Source: Gammaproteobacteria bacterium
GTDB taxonomy: Bacteria; Pseudomonadota; Gammaproteobacteria; Pseudomonadales; Ketobacteraceae
DNA length: 64,000 nucleotides
Assembly (NCBI GenBank): GCA_013178375.1
Contig: JABLXQ010000014.1
Span: 62,001-126,000 of the forward strand
Direction: 5' to 3'
Notes under the pieces: generated by a model
What the model saw: the letters and a program-made list of their open reading frames with translations, nothing else
Database searches by the model: none
What the model was told of the DNA's origin: nothing
Translations under genes and position numbers: made by a program
Shown here: positions 37,401-44,802 of the stretch, piece by piece
Layout: each line of letters starts with the position of its first letter
Numbering within the stretch: the stretch's first letter is position 1

Positions 37401-37495
37401 TGTATCATGAGGGCTTTTCGATCGGCGGGAGACAGATTAGGCACACCGTCAAAAACGGTTTTTCTAGCTTTGGAGAGAATTCTAAACCCAGACAT
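34415..37495 (-). CDS. tnpA: Tn3-family transposase TnpA
   Basis: Replicative DDE transposase. The 1026-residue size is normal for the family. Catalytic-core motifs are SSDGKKIIVAVDSL with ANYSYKYYGKEQGV (first Asp), HSTDMHGYTDAMFAGLHFLD (second Asp) and the RRSIQKQLNRVELGQ segment with the Glu. WNYLYLSDYILGL follows near the end. The N-terminal half matches the helical DUF4158-type DNA-binding region. No frameshift or stop is seen, so it may be active. Codon use is AT-rich compared with the chromosome around it. Confidence 0.95.
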   Translation of the reverse strand: MSGFRILSKARKTVFDGVPNLSPADRKALMIQNREAKSITRNLRSKENKVGFLVQRAYFQSKGRFFKTEQFKKADIREAEKSLGLRIPCDITQYNDKTAATHRQIIRAQHGWKPFDAGTKASLVDLALIHSKEQLDMEDALFSLLEYCWRNKVEIPGYSILEGIVVDAFDKFLQSKLADLDNYITKRQRDVLLSFIENPEIAKNLSKIKRVNQGIDLTSLIENARILELFRDAFFEVLPLLDKLSLSNQAIKELSRWIYNSDLTQIKRFKNMPLLLLRLAAFIRDQFYLRQDYAIDAIMKKIRTTVNKARGHDRKQRESLQEEIREAKKAVLYSAKNANGVIRLIGKISKDNTLSLPERNERVINLVDNYFEAIDPAFDDHVAKMEKELEVTSFYTNFYDYLFGNSSPLIRSLCPLVKVLVFDDASPNQALLEAIRAFKEANFKIDNKTPLAFLKNKDLAAYERDDGIAKITKYKIILLSQIDESIRDRILTLKYSYRFLANPDFLISKSDWAQNEDEILFATNLSHFKDGKEVLDRIGNKVTQAYEFLNRDILNNSFIIADKNNWKTKKDEADHSASEFIPKLINDGNSRTLYEMLSEIDSYTDFSDYFKNYQTNHGKQAIDKKLLYAVLMSLGTNLGHTDMAKACRKFSVKQLRDTEKIWFSSNNVKNTNDKIVKLIQELPLPTIFNDSNDMIHTSSDGKKIIVAVDSLLANYSYKYYGKEQGVTVNSFVDTKQSFFHVNVLTSSDREAAYMMDGMAKSKSSIFSEHHDEIDSDFFNNHKHSTDMHGYTDAMFAGLHFLDISFAPRLTDLPSRALFAYDSKSLVKNSGYIIGPKQQINKRLILENWDDMLRLMATIKSGKQSASLIFRRLASGKRESELYKAFKALGQLIKSYFIVNYIANEELRRSIQKQLNRVELGQKFSNALFFGKKGQLSVGGEEDIQKVMLCKTFLKNIVILWNYLYLSDYILGLNDEKEIEHVLESISEGSVISWRHVNIHGVYDFDHKPIKSFKATINQMRNMKIRT

Positions 37496-37594
37496 AAATA
37501 TTGTTTCTTGTGTTAGTGTTATAGGGTTCTATCGATCCTATCTACTTTTTTCGGTTATAAACAGCCAATAATTGATAACTAAAAATCGATTTTT

Positions 37595-37612
37595 TTGTAG
37601 TGTACACTACAA
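37595..37612. promoter_or_regulatory. 18-bp perfect palindrome in the tnpA-sprT divergent region
   Basis: TTGTAGTGTACACTACAA is an exact palindrome centred between the divergent tnpA and SprT-like genes. It is a good operator candidate for a regulator controlling both, or a binding core for the element's recombinase. No regulator gene is present in the element, so the binding protein is unknown. Confidence 0.5.
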
Positions 37613-37693
37613 TTTTCAGTAAAAAGCCCTCTTCATAGATCATTTTTCACTCATTTTGAGTGTTTGTTGTCCTTTTCTTTGCGCGCGATTTTT

Positions 37694-37739
37694 ATGTACA
37701 TCAGGAAAGATGTACAATCACCTTATTTGCTTTGTACAT
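37694..37739. promoter_or_regulatory. Iterated ATGTACA-type sites over the SprT-like gene start
   Basis: ATGTACAT (37694-37701), ATGTACAA (37710-37717) and its inverse TTGTACAT (37732-37739) occur within 46 bp. The last overlaps the proposed ATG at 37738. All share the TGTACA core of the nearby 18-bp palindrome (which has GTGTACAC), suggesting one protein recognises the whole set. Confidence 0.4.
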
Positions 37740-38568
37740 GGATGAACAAATGACGCCATCCAGCGAGCTCTATTCTTCGCTCCAGATTGCCTTTTCCCAT
37801 TTCAATGAATTGTTGTTCGGCAACCAGTTGCCAGAGGTGATATTTACTGTGCAGCGCCAGAAGGGCGTGATGGGTTATTTTTCGCCGAAAAGGTGGGGAA
37901 GTTTGGCCGGTCGTAAATGCGACGAGATTGCGATTAACCCATCCTATATTGCCAATTGTCGACTGATAGAGGTGATGCAGACGCTAGTGCATGAAATGGT
38001 TCACTGTTGGCAATACAACTTTGGCAAGCCGGGCAGAGATTACTATCACAACAAAGAATGGGCTTTGAAGATGATCGCTGTCGGATTGATGCCGTCGTCC
38101 ACCGGTGAACCCGGCGGTGAAATCACAGGACAACATATGGGGGACTATATAATTGAAGGCGGCAGGTTTCTGAAGGCATTCGGACAGCTTGAACAAGAAC
38201 AAGCGTTTCAACTTGCTTGGGTTGATAGAAAAGCCCTGCCACGCTTATTTAATCCCGTCATTGCGAGCTCTGATCAAATTGACTTGGCAAAGCCGCTTCC
38301 GTCGAATGACAGTATGGCAGCCCTAACAGAAAGGAGAGAGACTGTTGCGGTTATAAAGGATTTTCCTGTATATGCACATCAAATTGAACCTGGAACATTC
38401 AGATACACAGAACTATTGCCGGAGAATTTTGTAGAAGTTGGGGAGCCGCCGCGCAAAACCCGATCACGTTATGTTTGCCATGGCTGCCGTGCAAAAGTTT
38501 ACGGAAAACCGCAGCTGAATATTCGCTGCGAGGATTGTAATCTTCTGTTTGAATGCGAGGAAATATAG
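37738..38568 (+). CDS. SprT-like zinc metalloprotease domain protein
   Basis: The 276-residue protein has a SprT-like fold: FNELLFGNQLPEVIFTVQR, then the zinc-protease motif LVHEMVHCWQ (HExxH, about residues 84-88). A C-terminal zinc ribbon follows with two CxxC pairs (YVCHGC and IRCEDC). Eukaryotic relatives cut DNA-protein crosslinks. Here it is cargo of a Tn3-like element and its target is unknown. The start is uncertain: ATG 37738 or ATG 37750, since no clear ribosome binding site exists and upstream bases hold repeated TGTACA sites. It converges on the recombinase gene with a 29-bp gap. Confidence 0.85.
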   Translation: MDEQMTPSSELYSSLQIAFSHFNELLFGNQLPEVIFTVQRQKGVMGYFSPKRWGSLAGRKCDEIAINPSYIANCRLIEVMQTLVHEMVHCWQYNFGKPGRDYYHNKEWALKMIAVGLMPSSTGEPGGEITGQHMGDYIIEGGRFLKAFGQLEQEQAFQLAWVDRKALPRLFNPVIASSDQIDLAKPLPSNDSMAALTERRETVAVIKDFPVYAHQIEPGTFRYTELLPENFVEVGEPPRKTRSRYVCHGCRAKVYGKPQLNIRCEDCNLLFECEEI

Positions 38569-38597
38569 CGGGTAACTCTCGTCAACTATGATGTTGC

Positions 38598-39839
38598 TTA
38601 GTTAACCTTCCGGCTCTTACCACTTTCGGCTCGCACTCGATTCTCAGTTTGAACATAGACCGTGTCAGTAGTAGCCATGCTGGAATGACCAAGATCTTCA
38701 GACAGATCTTTCAGCGCTCGGCCTCGTTCAACTTCCATGCTGGCGCCCGTATGCCGAAGCCAATGGGTTGAAGCCTCTTTCAATTTTCGTGCATGGTCTT
38801 CGCCTTCAACTGCGCGCATTTTTTCGTAAGCCCGGTCAAAAACATCTTGCACGATTCGGGTAAGCTGCCGCGCCGTCATGCCACCTTGCCCACGTATTTT
38901 CTCCACTATTGGTTGATTCTCGCCGGTGGAGGGCAGGGGGCTTAATCCCCGGTATGCACGGTATCGTTTTACATAATCAATGAAATGGTTGGGCACAGTG
39001 ATATCGCGTAGTTTGCGGCCTTTCCCGAAGACTTTGAGCCACCAGTTCCCATCAAAATCCTGCCAAAAATGGCTCATTATCGGAGTCCAACTGGTTCGTT
39101 CAGACAGTTCTGATATCCGTAAAAACAGGGTTTTTAGCGCACAGATGACAAATAGGCTGCGCTCGTAGAGCGGATCTTCATTCGCCAAATCCAACGCCAC
39201 ATTAAACGTGTATTGCCATTGGGCTTCCGTCAAACGACGAATTTCTTTGACTTGTGCGTCGGTTACAAAATGCCGGCAATCCGACTTCGCAATTTGAGCC
39301 GGATTACCGTAGAGATATTCTTCATTCATTAAATACTTGTAGAACGCAATTATCGCAACAAACGTTGCCGTTAAGGTTTGCTGAGAGGGTTTGTATTTCT
39401 TCTTGACCGGCGTCTTGTCGGGATCGCTGCTTTTGGGAAGTTTGAGCTTAAAGGGAGCCCAGGCAGTATTTTGGGTATATCGGCCATCCTGAAAAACGAA
39501 TTTTTCATGGTTGGCCAGACAGATCCAGGACACCGGTGGCTGCCAGCAGAAATCGGCATACTCAAGAATGTCAGCTTTTCGCAGCTGCTCCATGGGTTTG
39601 GCTTTGACCAAAAACACCCACAATAGAAAACGTTCGGTTTCACTACGGAACCGTGTAAACGTGTGTTCCGACTTGTTGCGTCCGATGTAGCCCAGGAATT
39701 CTTTGCCCCAGATCCAATGCGACATCCACCAGGTATCACCAGAATCGAGAAACAGCTTTAGCTCCTGGAACTCATCAAAGTTGAAGTCTTTAAACTCGTT
39801 GTAGGTCGGATACAGGGCTACAGGCTTTGGGATGGACAT
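38598..39839 (-). CDS. Tyrosine recombinase (site-specific integrase) of the Tn3-like element
   Basis: The 413-residue protein has the catalytic set of tyrosine recombinases: Arg in TLFLRISELSE, Lys in FGKGRKLRDI, the HxxR box HWLRHTG, the second His in LGHSS and the nucleophile in TDTVYVQTE. The N-terminal part (about residues 1-180) would be the arm/core-binding domain. In Tn3 elements such enzymes resolve cointegrates in place of serine resolvases. The gene sits at the extreme right end, so its resolution site may overlap the terminal region. Base composition is closer to the chromosome than that of tnpA. Confidence 0.92.
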   Translation of the reverse strand: MSIPKPVALYPTYNEFKDFNFDEFQELKLFLDSGDTWWMSHWIWGKEFLGYIGRNKSEHTFTRFRSETERFLLWVFLVKAKPMEQLRKADILEYADFCWQPPVSWICLANHEKFVFQDGRYTQNTAWAPFKLKLPKSSDPDKTPVKKKYKPSQQTLTATFVAIIAFYKYLMNEEYLYGNPAQIAKSDCRHFVTDAQVKEIRRLTEAQWQYTFNVALDLANEDPLYERSLFVICALKTLFLRISELSERTSWTPIMSHFWQDFDGNWWLKVFGKGRKLRDITVPNHFIDYVKRYRAYRGLSPLPSTGENQPIVEKIRGQGGMTARQLTRIVQDVFDRAYEKMRAVEGEDHARKLKEASTHWLRHTGASMEVERGRALKDLSEDLGHSSMATTDTVYVQTENRVRAESGKSRKVN

Positions 39840-39857
39840 GATGGATAGAGGCCTTGA

Positions 39858-39889
39858 TTAGGATTGGAGTCATTATAGAGGCTTCCGTA
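39858..39889 (-). repeat. Candidate right terminal inverted repeat of the Tn3-like element
   Basis: Read on the minus strand, TACGGAAGCCT (39889-39879) is followed by 13 bases and AATCCTAA (39865-39858), mirroring the left end. It begins 19 bp upstream of the recombinase start codon. Confidence 0.55.
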
Positions 39890-39949
39890 CTCTATGTCGA
39901 ATACTAGAGGGTATTGGACATAACTACGGATAGCTGATAGATACATTTT

Positions 39950-41245
39950 TCATTTCAGCAGCATCAGTTCAATTATGCGGTTTTCGTTAGGAGCTAATTT
40001 TTTGGAGACTGTACGTCGCCGCCCTATCAACCGGGCATATCGTTTACGATGCCAAATGAGGATGCCGGTCACCGATAACATGGCAACCGCCAGCCCGACG
40101 GCAGCAACGAACACTTTGAAAGGAGTCCCCCAGACAGCTGCCATATGCAATGAGAACAACCAGTGGGTAATGGTGTTGCCGATGGCCTCTCCGGTGGCAA
40201 TATAGGTCGCACGGTATTCGCCAGTAGAGGCATCGAAATAGACCATCGTACTGCCCCAATTGTCGCGAATATCGCGGTCGCTCTTCACCACGTAGCGATA
40301 AAGCGCTTTGGCAGGATCATAGGCCAGCATGTGCTCTTCAATGATGCTGAAATTGTTGGCCCGCGCTTCAGCCGCCATCAAACGGCGACCGATTTCGCGC
40401 GCTTCGATTAGGGAGATTGCCGGTGTGAATTGAGGTTGTGCCAGTGATGGTTTGGGTTCTTCCCGATCCTGAAATGGAAAGAAGGTACCCATGACCGGGT
40501 TATATACCTCAGAAAGATTAAAGCCCACGCTCGACCAAGCTATAATAAATAGCATCACCCAGGGCCACAGCCCCCCTGCGCGGTGCAAATCGAAATTGAG
40601 TTTGCAGCCCGCGCGCTGTGTTCTCACCTTCCAGGATGGGGACCAACGCGTCAGCCAATTACCAACGACTCGAAGAAGATTTCCGTCTTTAACAGTTGAT
40701 TGGCGTCGTCTAGGGGGAAATGTCAGGTAGGCCCCGATGAAACAATCAATGGTCCACAACAAGGCTACGATACCCAACAGGTATTCGCCCAGTGAATCAA
40801 GTGCTAGCGAATAGTGCAGCCGGTAGATGAAGGGCATCAGATTTTTCATGCCCTGATCAATGGCGCCCCACTTGCGCTCACCCAATATCTCACCGGTAAA
40901 ACGATCGACATAAACTTCGTCATTGGCGACATCGGCCTGTGCGCCAGTGTGAGGATCGATTTCTCCATCAAGCCCCATTAGTTGGGCCTGCCCTGGCGTC
41001 TGCCGCAACATGACGAAGCGCACGTACGCATCGGGATAATGCTCAGCGACGGTTTGCGCCAGCGTCAGTGGATCCTGTGCGGCAGCTCCTTCCACCGTTG
41101 CTGGCGGTTGCACCATCGCTGGATTGAAGACACTGTCCAACTCGTGATACCAGGCCAGCAAGCTTCCTGTCAGTGCGGAAAAAATCAGGAAGCCGGCGAG
41201 GCAGAGACCCAGATAACGGTGAACGACAACGATGTTCCGGCGCAT
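39950..41245 (-). CDS. PepSY-associated membrane protein, probable siderophore-iron reductase component
   Basis: The 431-residue protein of the PepSY_TM family has four membrane spans, the first being VVHRYLGLCLAGFLIFSALTGSLLAWY. Conserved histidines near the spans (HRYLGL, HYSLALDSLGEY, LHRAGGLWPW, HWLFSLHMAAVWG) could bind heme. Such proteins often sit next to TonB receptors and reduce ferric siderophores at the inner membrane. It lies 54 bp after the aminotransferase gene on the same strand, so it probably belongs to the same iron-regulated transcript. Confidence 0.88.
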   Translation of the reverse strand: MRRNIVVVHRYLGLCLAGFLIFSALTGSLLAWYHELDSVFNPAMVQPPATVEGAAAQDPLTLAQTVAEHYPDAYVRFVMLRQTPGQAQLMGLDGEIDPHTGAQADVANDEVYVDRFTGEILGERKWGAIDQGMKNLMPFIYRLHYSLALDSLGEYLLGIVALLWTIDCFIGAYLTFPPRRRQSTVKDGNLLRVVGNWLTRWSPSWKVRTQRAGCKLNFDLHRAGGLWPWVMLFIIAWSSVGFNLSEVYNPVMGTFFPFQDREEPKPSLAQPQFTPAISLIEAREIGRRLMAAEARANNFSIIEEHMLAYDPAKALYRYVVKSDRDIRDNWGSTMVYFDASTGEYRATYIATGEAIGNTITHWLFSLHMAAVWGTPFKVFVAAVGLAVAMLSVTGILIWHRKRYARLIGRRRTVSKKLAPNENRIIELMLLK

Positions 41246-41299
41246 GAATTTTACTGAGTTTCCTCTGACTGATTTCTCTGCGATTTCATTAGGCGGCTA

Positions 41300-42700
41300 C
41301 TACTTTTCGATTGCACTCGCAGCATGAAAAAGGATTTGCGCCACATGGTCAATCTCGCCTTCTGTAATGATCAGCGGCGGCAGAAATCGCACTACAGCGC
41401 CATGCCGCCCACCCAGTTCGAGAATCAAGCCCCGTTCCAGGCAGGCCCGCTGCAATTGCCGTGCTTTGTTGCCATCCGCCGCTGGCGTACCTTCTACCAA
41501 GCCCGCAGGATCAACGATTTCCATGCCCAGCATGAGCCCACGTCCACGAACGTCGCCGATCCAGGGGAATTCCGCCTTCAATGCCAGAAGATGGTTGCGC
41601 AATCGAGCCCCTGCCCGCTCCACATGCGCAGTGAGTTGCTCTTGTTTGATGAATCGCAAGGTTGCCGTGCCCGCTGCCATGGCAAGCTGATTGCCCCGGA
41701 ATGTGCCTGCGTGAGCCCCCGGCTGCCATTTGTCGAGCTCTTCCCGATAAACCACGACCGCAAGCGGTAAACCACCGCCGATGGCTTTGGACAAGGTAAT
41801 GACATCCGGAATTATACCGCTTTCCTGGAAGGCGAACATATCGCCGGTGCGGCCGATGCCACACTGGATTTCATCCAGAATAAGCGGAATATCATGAGTC
41901 TGGGTGAGCTCGCGGACCCCTTGTAACCAGGCGGCAGGCGCGGGAATCACACCGCCCTCCCCTTGGACGGTCTCCAGAATCATCGCGGCTGGTTTAGTCA
42001 CCCCACTTTCGGGATCGCTCAGCAGATGCTGCAGATAATGCAAATGGGTAGCGAGCGCATTTTTCCCGGTACCGCCCAGGGGGCAACGATACTCGTGGGG
42101 AAACGGCAGGAACTGCACGCCGGCAAGCAGGCCGCCAAGAGATTGCTTGGGGCCAAGGTTGCCACTGAGCGAAAGCGTACCTGTTGTCATGCCGTGATAC
42201 GCCCCCTGGAACGCCAGAATAGAATGTCGCCCGGTGGCGGTGCGGCACAGCTTCACTGCCGCTTCAACGGCATCTGCACCAGTGGGGCCACAAAACTGGA
42301 TGCGGGCATGGCGCGTGAATGCGGCGGGCAGGCAAGCGAAAACCTCCTGCACAAATGCGTCCTTCACTGGTGTGCTCAGGTCGAGCGTATGCATGGGAAG
42401 ACCGCTGTTCAGCGCGGCCTGGATGGCTTCCACCACCACGGGGTGATTGTGACCCAAGGCCAGTGTCCCCGCCCCTGCAAGGCAGTCGATGAATACCTGG
42501 CCGCGGGTATCCTGGACATAAATGCCATGTGCGCGTTCTAACACCAGTGGAATGCGTCTGGGGTAGCTGCGCGCATTCGATTCCTGGCGCGCCTGACGCT
42601 CCAGAACGGGATTGGTGTCCAAGCAATACGGCGATTTCAATCCTGAATGTTTGCGTCGCAGCTCATTGGTGCTGTCCGCAGGCTGGGTAAGCGTATTCAT
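41300..42700 (-). CDS. dat: Diaminobutyrate--2-oxoglutarate aminotransferase
   Basis: PLP enzyme making L-2,4-diaminobutyrate (Dab) from aspartate semialdehyde, as PvdH does for pyoverdine. The product is 466 residues. Class III aminotransferase motifs are GAGTLALGHNHP, QFCGPTGADAVEAAVKL, FQGAYHGMTTGTLSLSG, ILDEIQCGIGRTGDMFAFQ and the PLP lysine in DVITLSKAIGGGLPLAVV. I use ATG 42700 with GGAA upstream; TTG 42709 is an alternative start. It is divergent from a hydroxylase gene across a Fur box, and an NRPS module in the same locus has a Dab-type pocket, so the role is well supported. Confidence 0.93.
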   Translation of the reverse strand: MNTLTQPADSTNELRRKHSGLKSPYCLDTNPVLERQARQESNARSYPRRIPLVLERAHGIYVQDTRGQVFIDCLAGAGTLALGHNHPVVVEAIQAALNSGLPMHTLDLSTPVKDAFVQEVFACLPAAFTRHARIQFCGPTGADAVEAAVKLCRTATGRHSILAFQGAYHGMTTGTLSLSGNLGPKQSLGGLLAGVQFLPFPHEYRCPLGGTGKNALATHLHYLQHLLSDPESGVTKPAAMILETVQGEGGVIPAPAAWLQGVRELTQTHDIPLILDEIQCGIGRTGDMFAFQESGIIPDVITLSKAIGGGLPLAVVVYREELDKWQPGAHAGTFRGNQLAMAAGTATLRFIKQEQLTAHVERAGARLRNHLLALKAEFPWIGDVRGRGLMLGMEIVDPAGLVEGTPAADGNKARQLQRACLERGLILELGGRHGAVVRFLPPLIITEGEIDHVAQILFHAASAIEK

Positions 42701-42800
42701 GAGTTCCAAGATCCATGGAAGCGAATTTCAGGTTGGCGGAAATACGTGATGAAGGGGAATCTCATCAACGCGAACTCATACTAAGGTGAGGAACTCGCTA

Positions 42801-42833
42801 TTGTAAAGCCAAATATAAATGATTATCATTATC
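42801..42833 (+). promoter_or_regulatory. Fur box over a sigma-70-like promoter
   Basis: TTGTAA (42801-42806), a 17-base spacer and TATCAT (42824-42829) form a plausible promoter toward the hydroxylase gene. A Fur-box match, ATAAATGATTATCATTATC (42815-42833, about 15 of 19 consensus bases), covers its spacer and -10. The divergent aminotransferase gene would share the operator. Iron-replete repression is inferred. Confidence 0.75.
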
Positions 42834-42900
42834 GAAAATCCATGCCTGGCATTCAGGAACTTACCGCTTAATTTTGCCCGTTAACGCAAAGGAAATGCCC

Positions 42901-43884
42901 ATGTGGGGGATAGATCTGGCTGTTGTTAAACGATTTGAGTTGAAAGATTATGCCTTGGATGTAATAGCCCCGGAGCAGGCGTTAGCGTTGGTGGTTGAAT
43001 GCCTGAAGAAGCGCCCGCTGCAGGATCTTGATGATGACATCAAGGCGCTGGTGTTGGACCAGCTCACACTGACAGGCGCGGTTCTATTTCGCAATTTTAC
43101 TGTTTCGTCGCCGGTGGAATTCAAACGTTTCGCCGCCAGTTTTGGCCGGCCGCTGGGCACCTATGAATTCGGATCAACGCCACGCAGTAAAGTCTTTGCC
43201 GGGGTTTATAGCTCCACCGAATATCCCGCCCATCAAAGTATTCCGCTGCATAACGAGCAATCTTATACGCGTCACTGGCCCGATTGGATCTGGTTTCATT
43301 GCATGAAACCGAGCTTGACCGGTGGCGAGACGCCAATTGCCAACAGCCGGTTGGTCTACCAGCGCATTCCTTCCGAAATTCGGGAGGAATTTATTGCAAG
43401 AAAATTGTTGTACGTTCGCAACTACAGTACCGCACTGGATGTGCCTTGGCAGCAGGTATTCAATACCGATGATCGCCAGCAGGTGGAGCGTTATTGTCGG
43501 AAGCAGGATATTCAGTGGGAATGGAAAGCTGACGGCGAATTGCGTACGCGGCAGCGGTGTCAAGCAGCGATTCAACTTCCCGGTGCAGAGGAATGGGTGT
43601 GGTTCAATCAAGCGCATCTATTTCACGTATCGGCGGTCGATGCCAGCTTGCGCGACACGCTCATAAACTCGGTAGGTGAAGCAAACCTGCCGCGCAACGT
43701 GTATTTTGGCGATGGTGCGCCGATACCTGACAGCATGCTCGATGTCGTGCGCCGGGTATATGCGGAAACCGCCGTTACATTTCCCTGGCATGCCGGCGAT
43801 GTGCTGATGCTGGATAACCGGTTGGTGGCCCATGGCCGCAATCCTTTTACCGGTGATCGTAAAGTCATTGTGGCGATGGCGTAG
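42901..43884 (+). CDS. SyrP/TauD-type Fe(II)/2-oxoglutarate hydroxylase (first copy)
   Basis: Non-heme iron oxygenase likely to beta-hydroxylate a carrier-bound amino acid. The 327-residue protein shows the iron triad candidates in LHNEQSYT (His and Glu) and a distal His in VAHGRNPFTGDRK, where the Arg would bind 2-oxoglutarate. GGETPIANSRLVY is typical of SyrP-like enzymes. The start at 42901 is chosen because AAGGAA sits seven bases upstream; an earlier TTG at 42874 is less likely. It is clearly paralogous to the product of 48734-49789. Substrate, His or Asp, is unresolved. Confidence 0.88.
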   Translation: MWGIDLAVVKRFELKDYALDVIAPEQALALVVECLKKRPLQDLDDDIKALVLDQLTLTGAVLFRNFTVSSPVEFKRFAASFGRPLGTYEFGSTPRSKVFAGVYSSTEYPAHQSIPLHNEQSYTRHWPDWIWFHCMKPSLTGGETPIANSRLVYQRIPSEIREEFIARKLLYVRNYSTALDVPWQQVFNTDDRQQVERYCRKQDIQWEWKADGELRTRQRCQAAIQLPGAEEWVWFNQAHLFHVSAVDASLRDTLINSVGEANLPRNVYFGDGAPIPDSMLDVVRRVYAETAVTFPWHAGDVLMLDNRLVAHGRNPFTGDRKVIVAMA

Positions 43885-43895
43885 CGAGCTTGCGC

Positions 43896-44720
43896 TCAGG
43901 CGTCACATTCCAGGTTTTCCAGGTAAATCTGATACAGATAACGAATCTGCTCCTCTTGCGGCCGGCGATGTAGCTTGGGGCAGGATTCACACCAAACCGG
44001 AAACTGGCCTTCCACCGTTTCATGTAGCTGAAAGTGCAGACAACAATGCACCCGAAAGGGAATTTGCTCCGATAGTTCAGGCGCGGGTGAGGCAACCATG
44101 CGCTGCAATCTGCGTAGTCTGTGCTTGCCATTATTCACGCTGGCCTGCTCCAGCCAGCGGTGCGCCGTCGCAAAATCCTCTCTGGCCGGAAAATAGCAGT
44201 GAAGCCGGTCAAACAGCACATCCCAGGCCGCCACCAGATTATTCCACAGCACTTTGGGCGCGATATTGCCTATGGTGGCCAGCCCGTTCACCAATGGCTC
44301 CAAATGGGCGTGCAGCAAGTTCTGGACAAAATGAGGCAATTGCTGTTGGCACAGCTTGGCATGCACAGGCTTGACTTTTAGCGCCACCGGTCGAGCTTCG
44401 TCATGCACAAGCTCCACCCCGCCCTCCCACACCTCGATGGCGGTATTCAGGGTAAGCGCAGAACCAATGACGGCCGGCAGCAACTTGGAGAAATAGTTCA
44501 TCGACCACTGCGAGACAATCGCTGCCTGATTGCAGCGGGGATACCAGCAGGAGAATTGCTGGAGGAGCGACGTCAGAATTTGGGGATCGTGCAGTTGCAT
44601 GCAGTCGACCGCTGCATGGCCGCTGCAACGGAGAGTGAGGATTTCTGCCAGATGCGGCCACGCGCCGACAGCCCATTCCGGTGTATTGATGACGAGCCTC
44701 CAGGAATCGCAAATAGCCAA
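43896..44720 (-). CDS. FhuF-type siderophore-iron reductase
   Basis: Cytoplasmic or membrane-associated [2Fe-2S] ferric reductase releasing iron from imported siderophore. The 274-residue product ends with the diagnostic cysteine set: RVHCCLHFQ and then WCESCPK, i.e. CC-x16-C-x2-C, a longer gap than the x10 of E. coli FhuF. It starts at TTG 44720 because a stop codon immediately precedes it in frame. It lies 82 bp downstream of the TonB receptor gene on the same strand and is probably cotranscribed with it. Confidence 0.82.
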   Translation of the reverse strand: MAICDSWRLVINTPEWAVGAWPHLAEILTLRCSGHAAVDCMQLHDPQILTSLLQQFSCWYPRCNQAAIVSQWSMNYFSKLLPAVIGSALTLNTAIEVWEGGVELVHDEARPVALKVKPVHAKLCQQQLPHFVQNLLHAHLEPLVNGLATIGNIAPKVLWNNLVAAWDVLFDRLHCYFPAREDFATAHRWLEQASVNNGKHRLRRLQRMVASPAPELSEQIPFRVHCCLHFQLHETVEGQFPVWCESCPKLHRRPQEEQIRYLYQIYLENLECDA

Positions 44721-44802
44721 TCACCACGGTTCTTGAGAATCCACACCCGACAGATTGCAACTGCCGGGTAGTGGATATTCTTGCTAGCGATCGGACCTGC
44801 GC

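Larger units (their letters stand above)
34391..39889. mobile_element. Tn3-family transposon with tyrosine recombinase and SprT-like cargo
   Basis: A block of visibly lower G+C than its flanks carries tnpA (-), an SprT-like metalloprotease (+) and a tyrosine recombinase (-). The 11-mer TACGGAAGCCT at the left border recurs inverted at 39879-39889, and both are followed inward by AATCCTAA. The tnpA stop lies within the left repeat, as is common in Tn3 elements. The outermost ends and a target duplication could not be fixed: neither side shows the common GGGG terminus, so the borders are approximate. Confidence 0.7.

Noticed and set aside
33869-39889. Possibility that the dif-like site marks an XerCD-integrated phage or IMEX including the transposon genes
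   Set aside because: No second dif-like core is seen at the right side of the block, the element has its own transposase and recombinase, and the octamer polarity supports a native dif.
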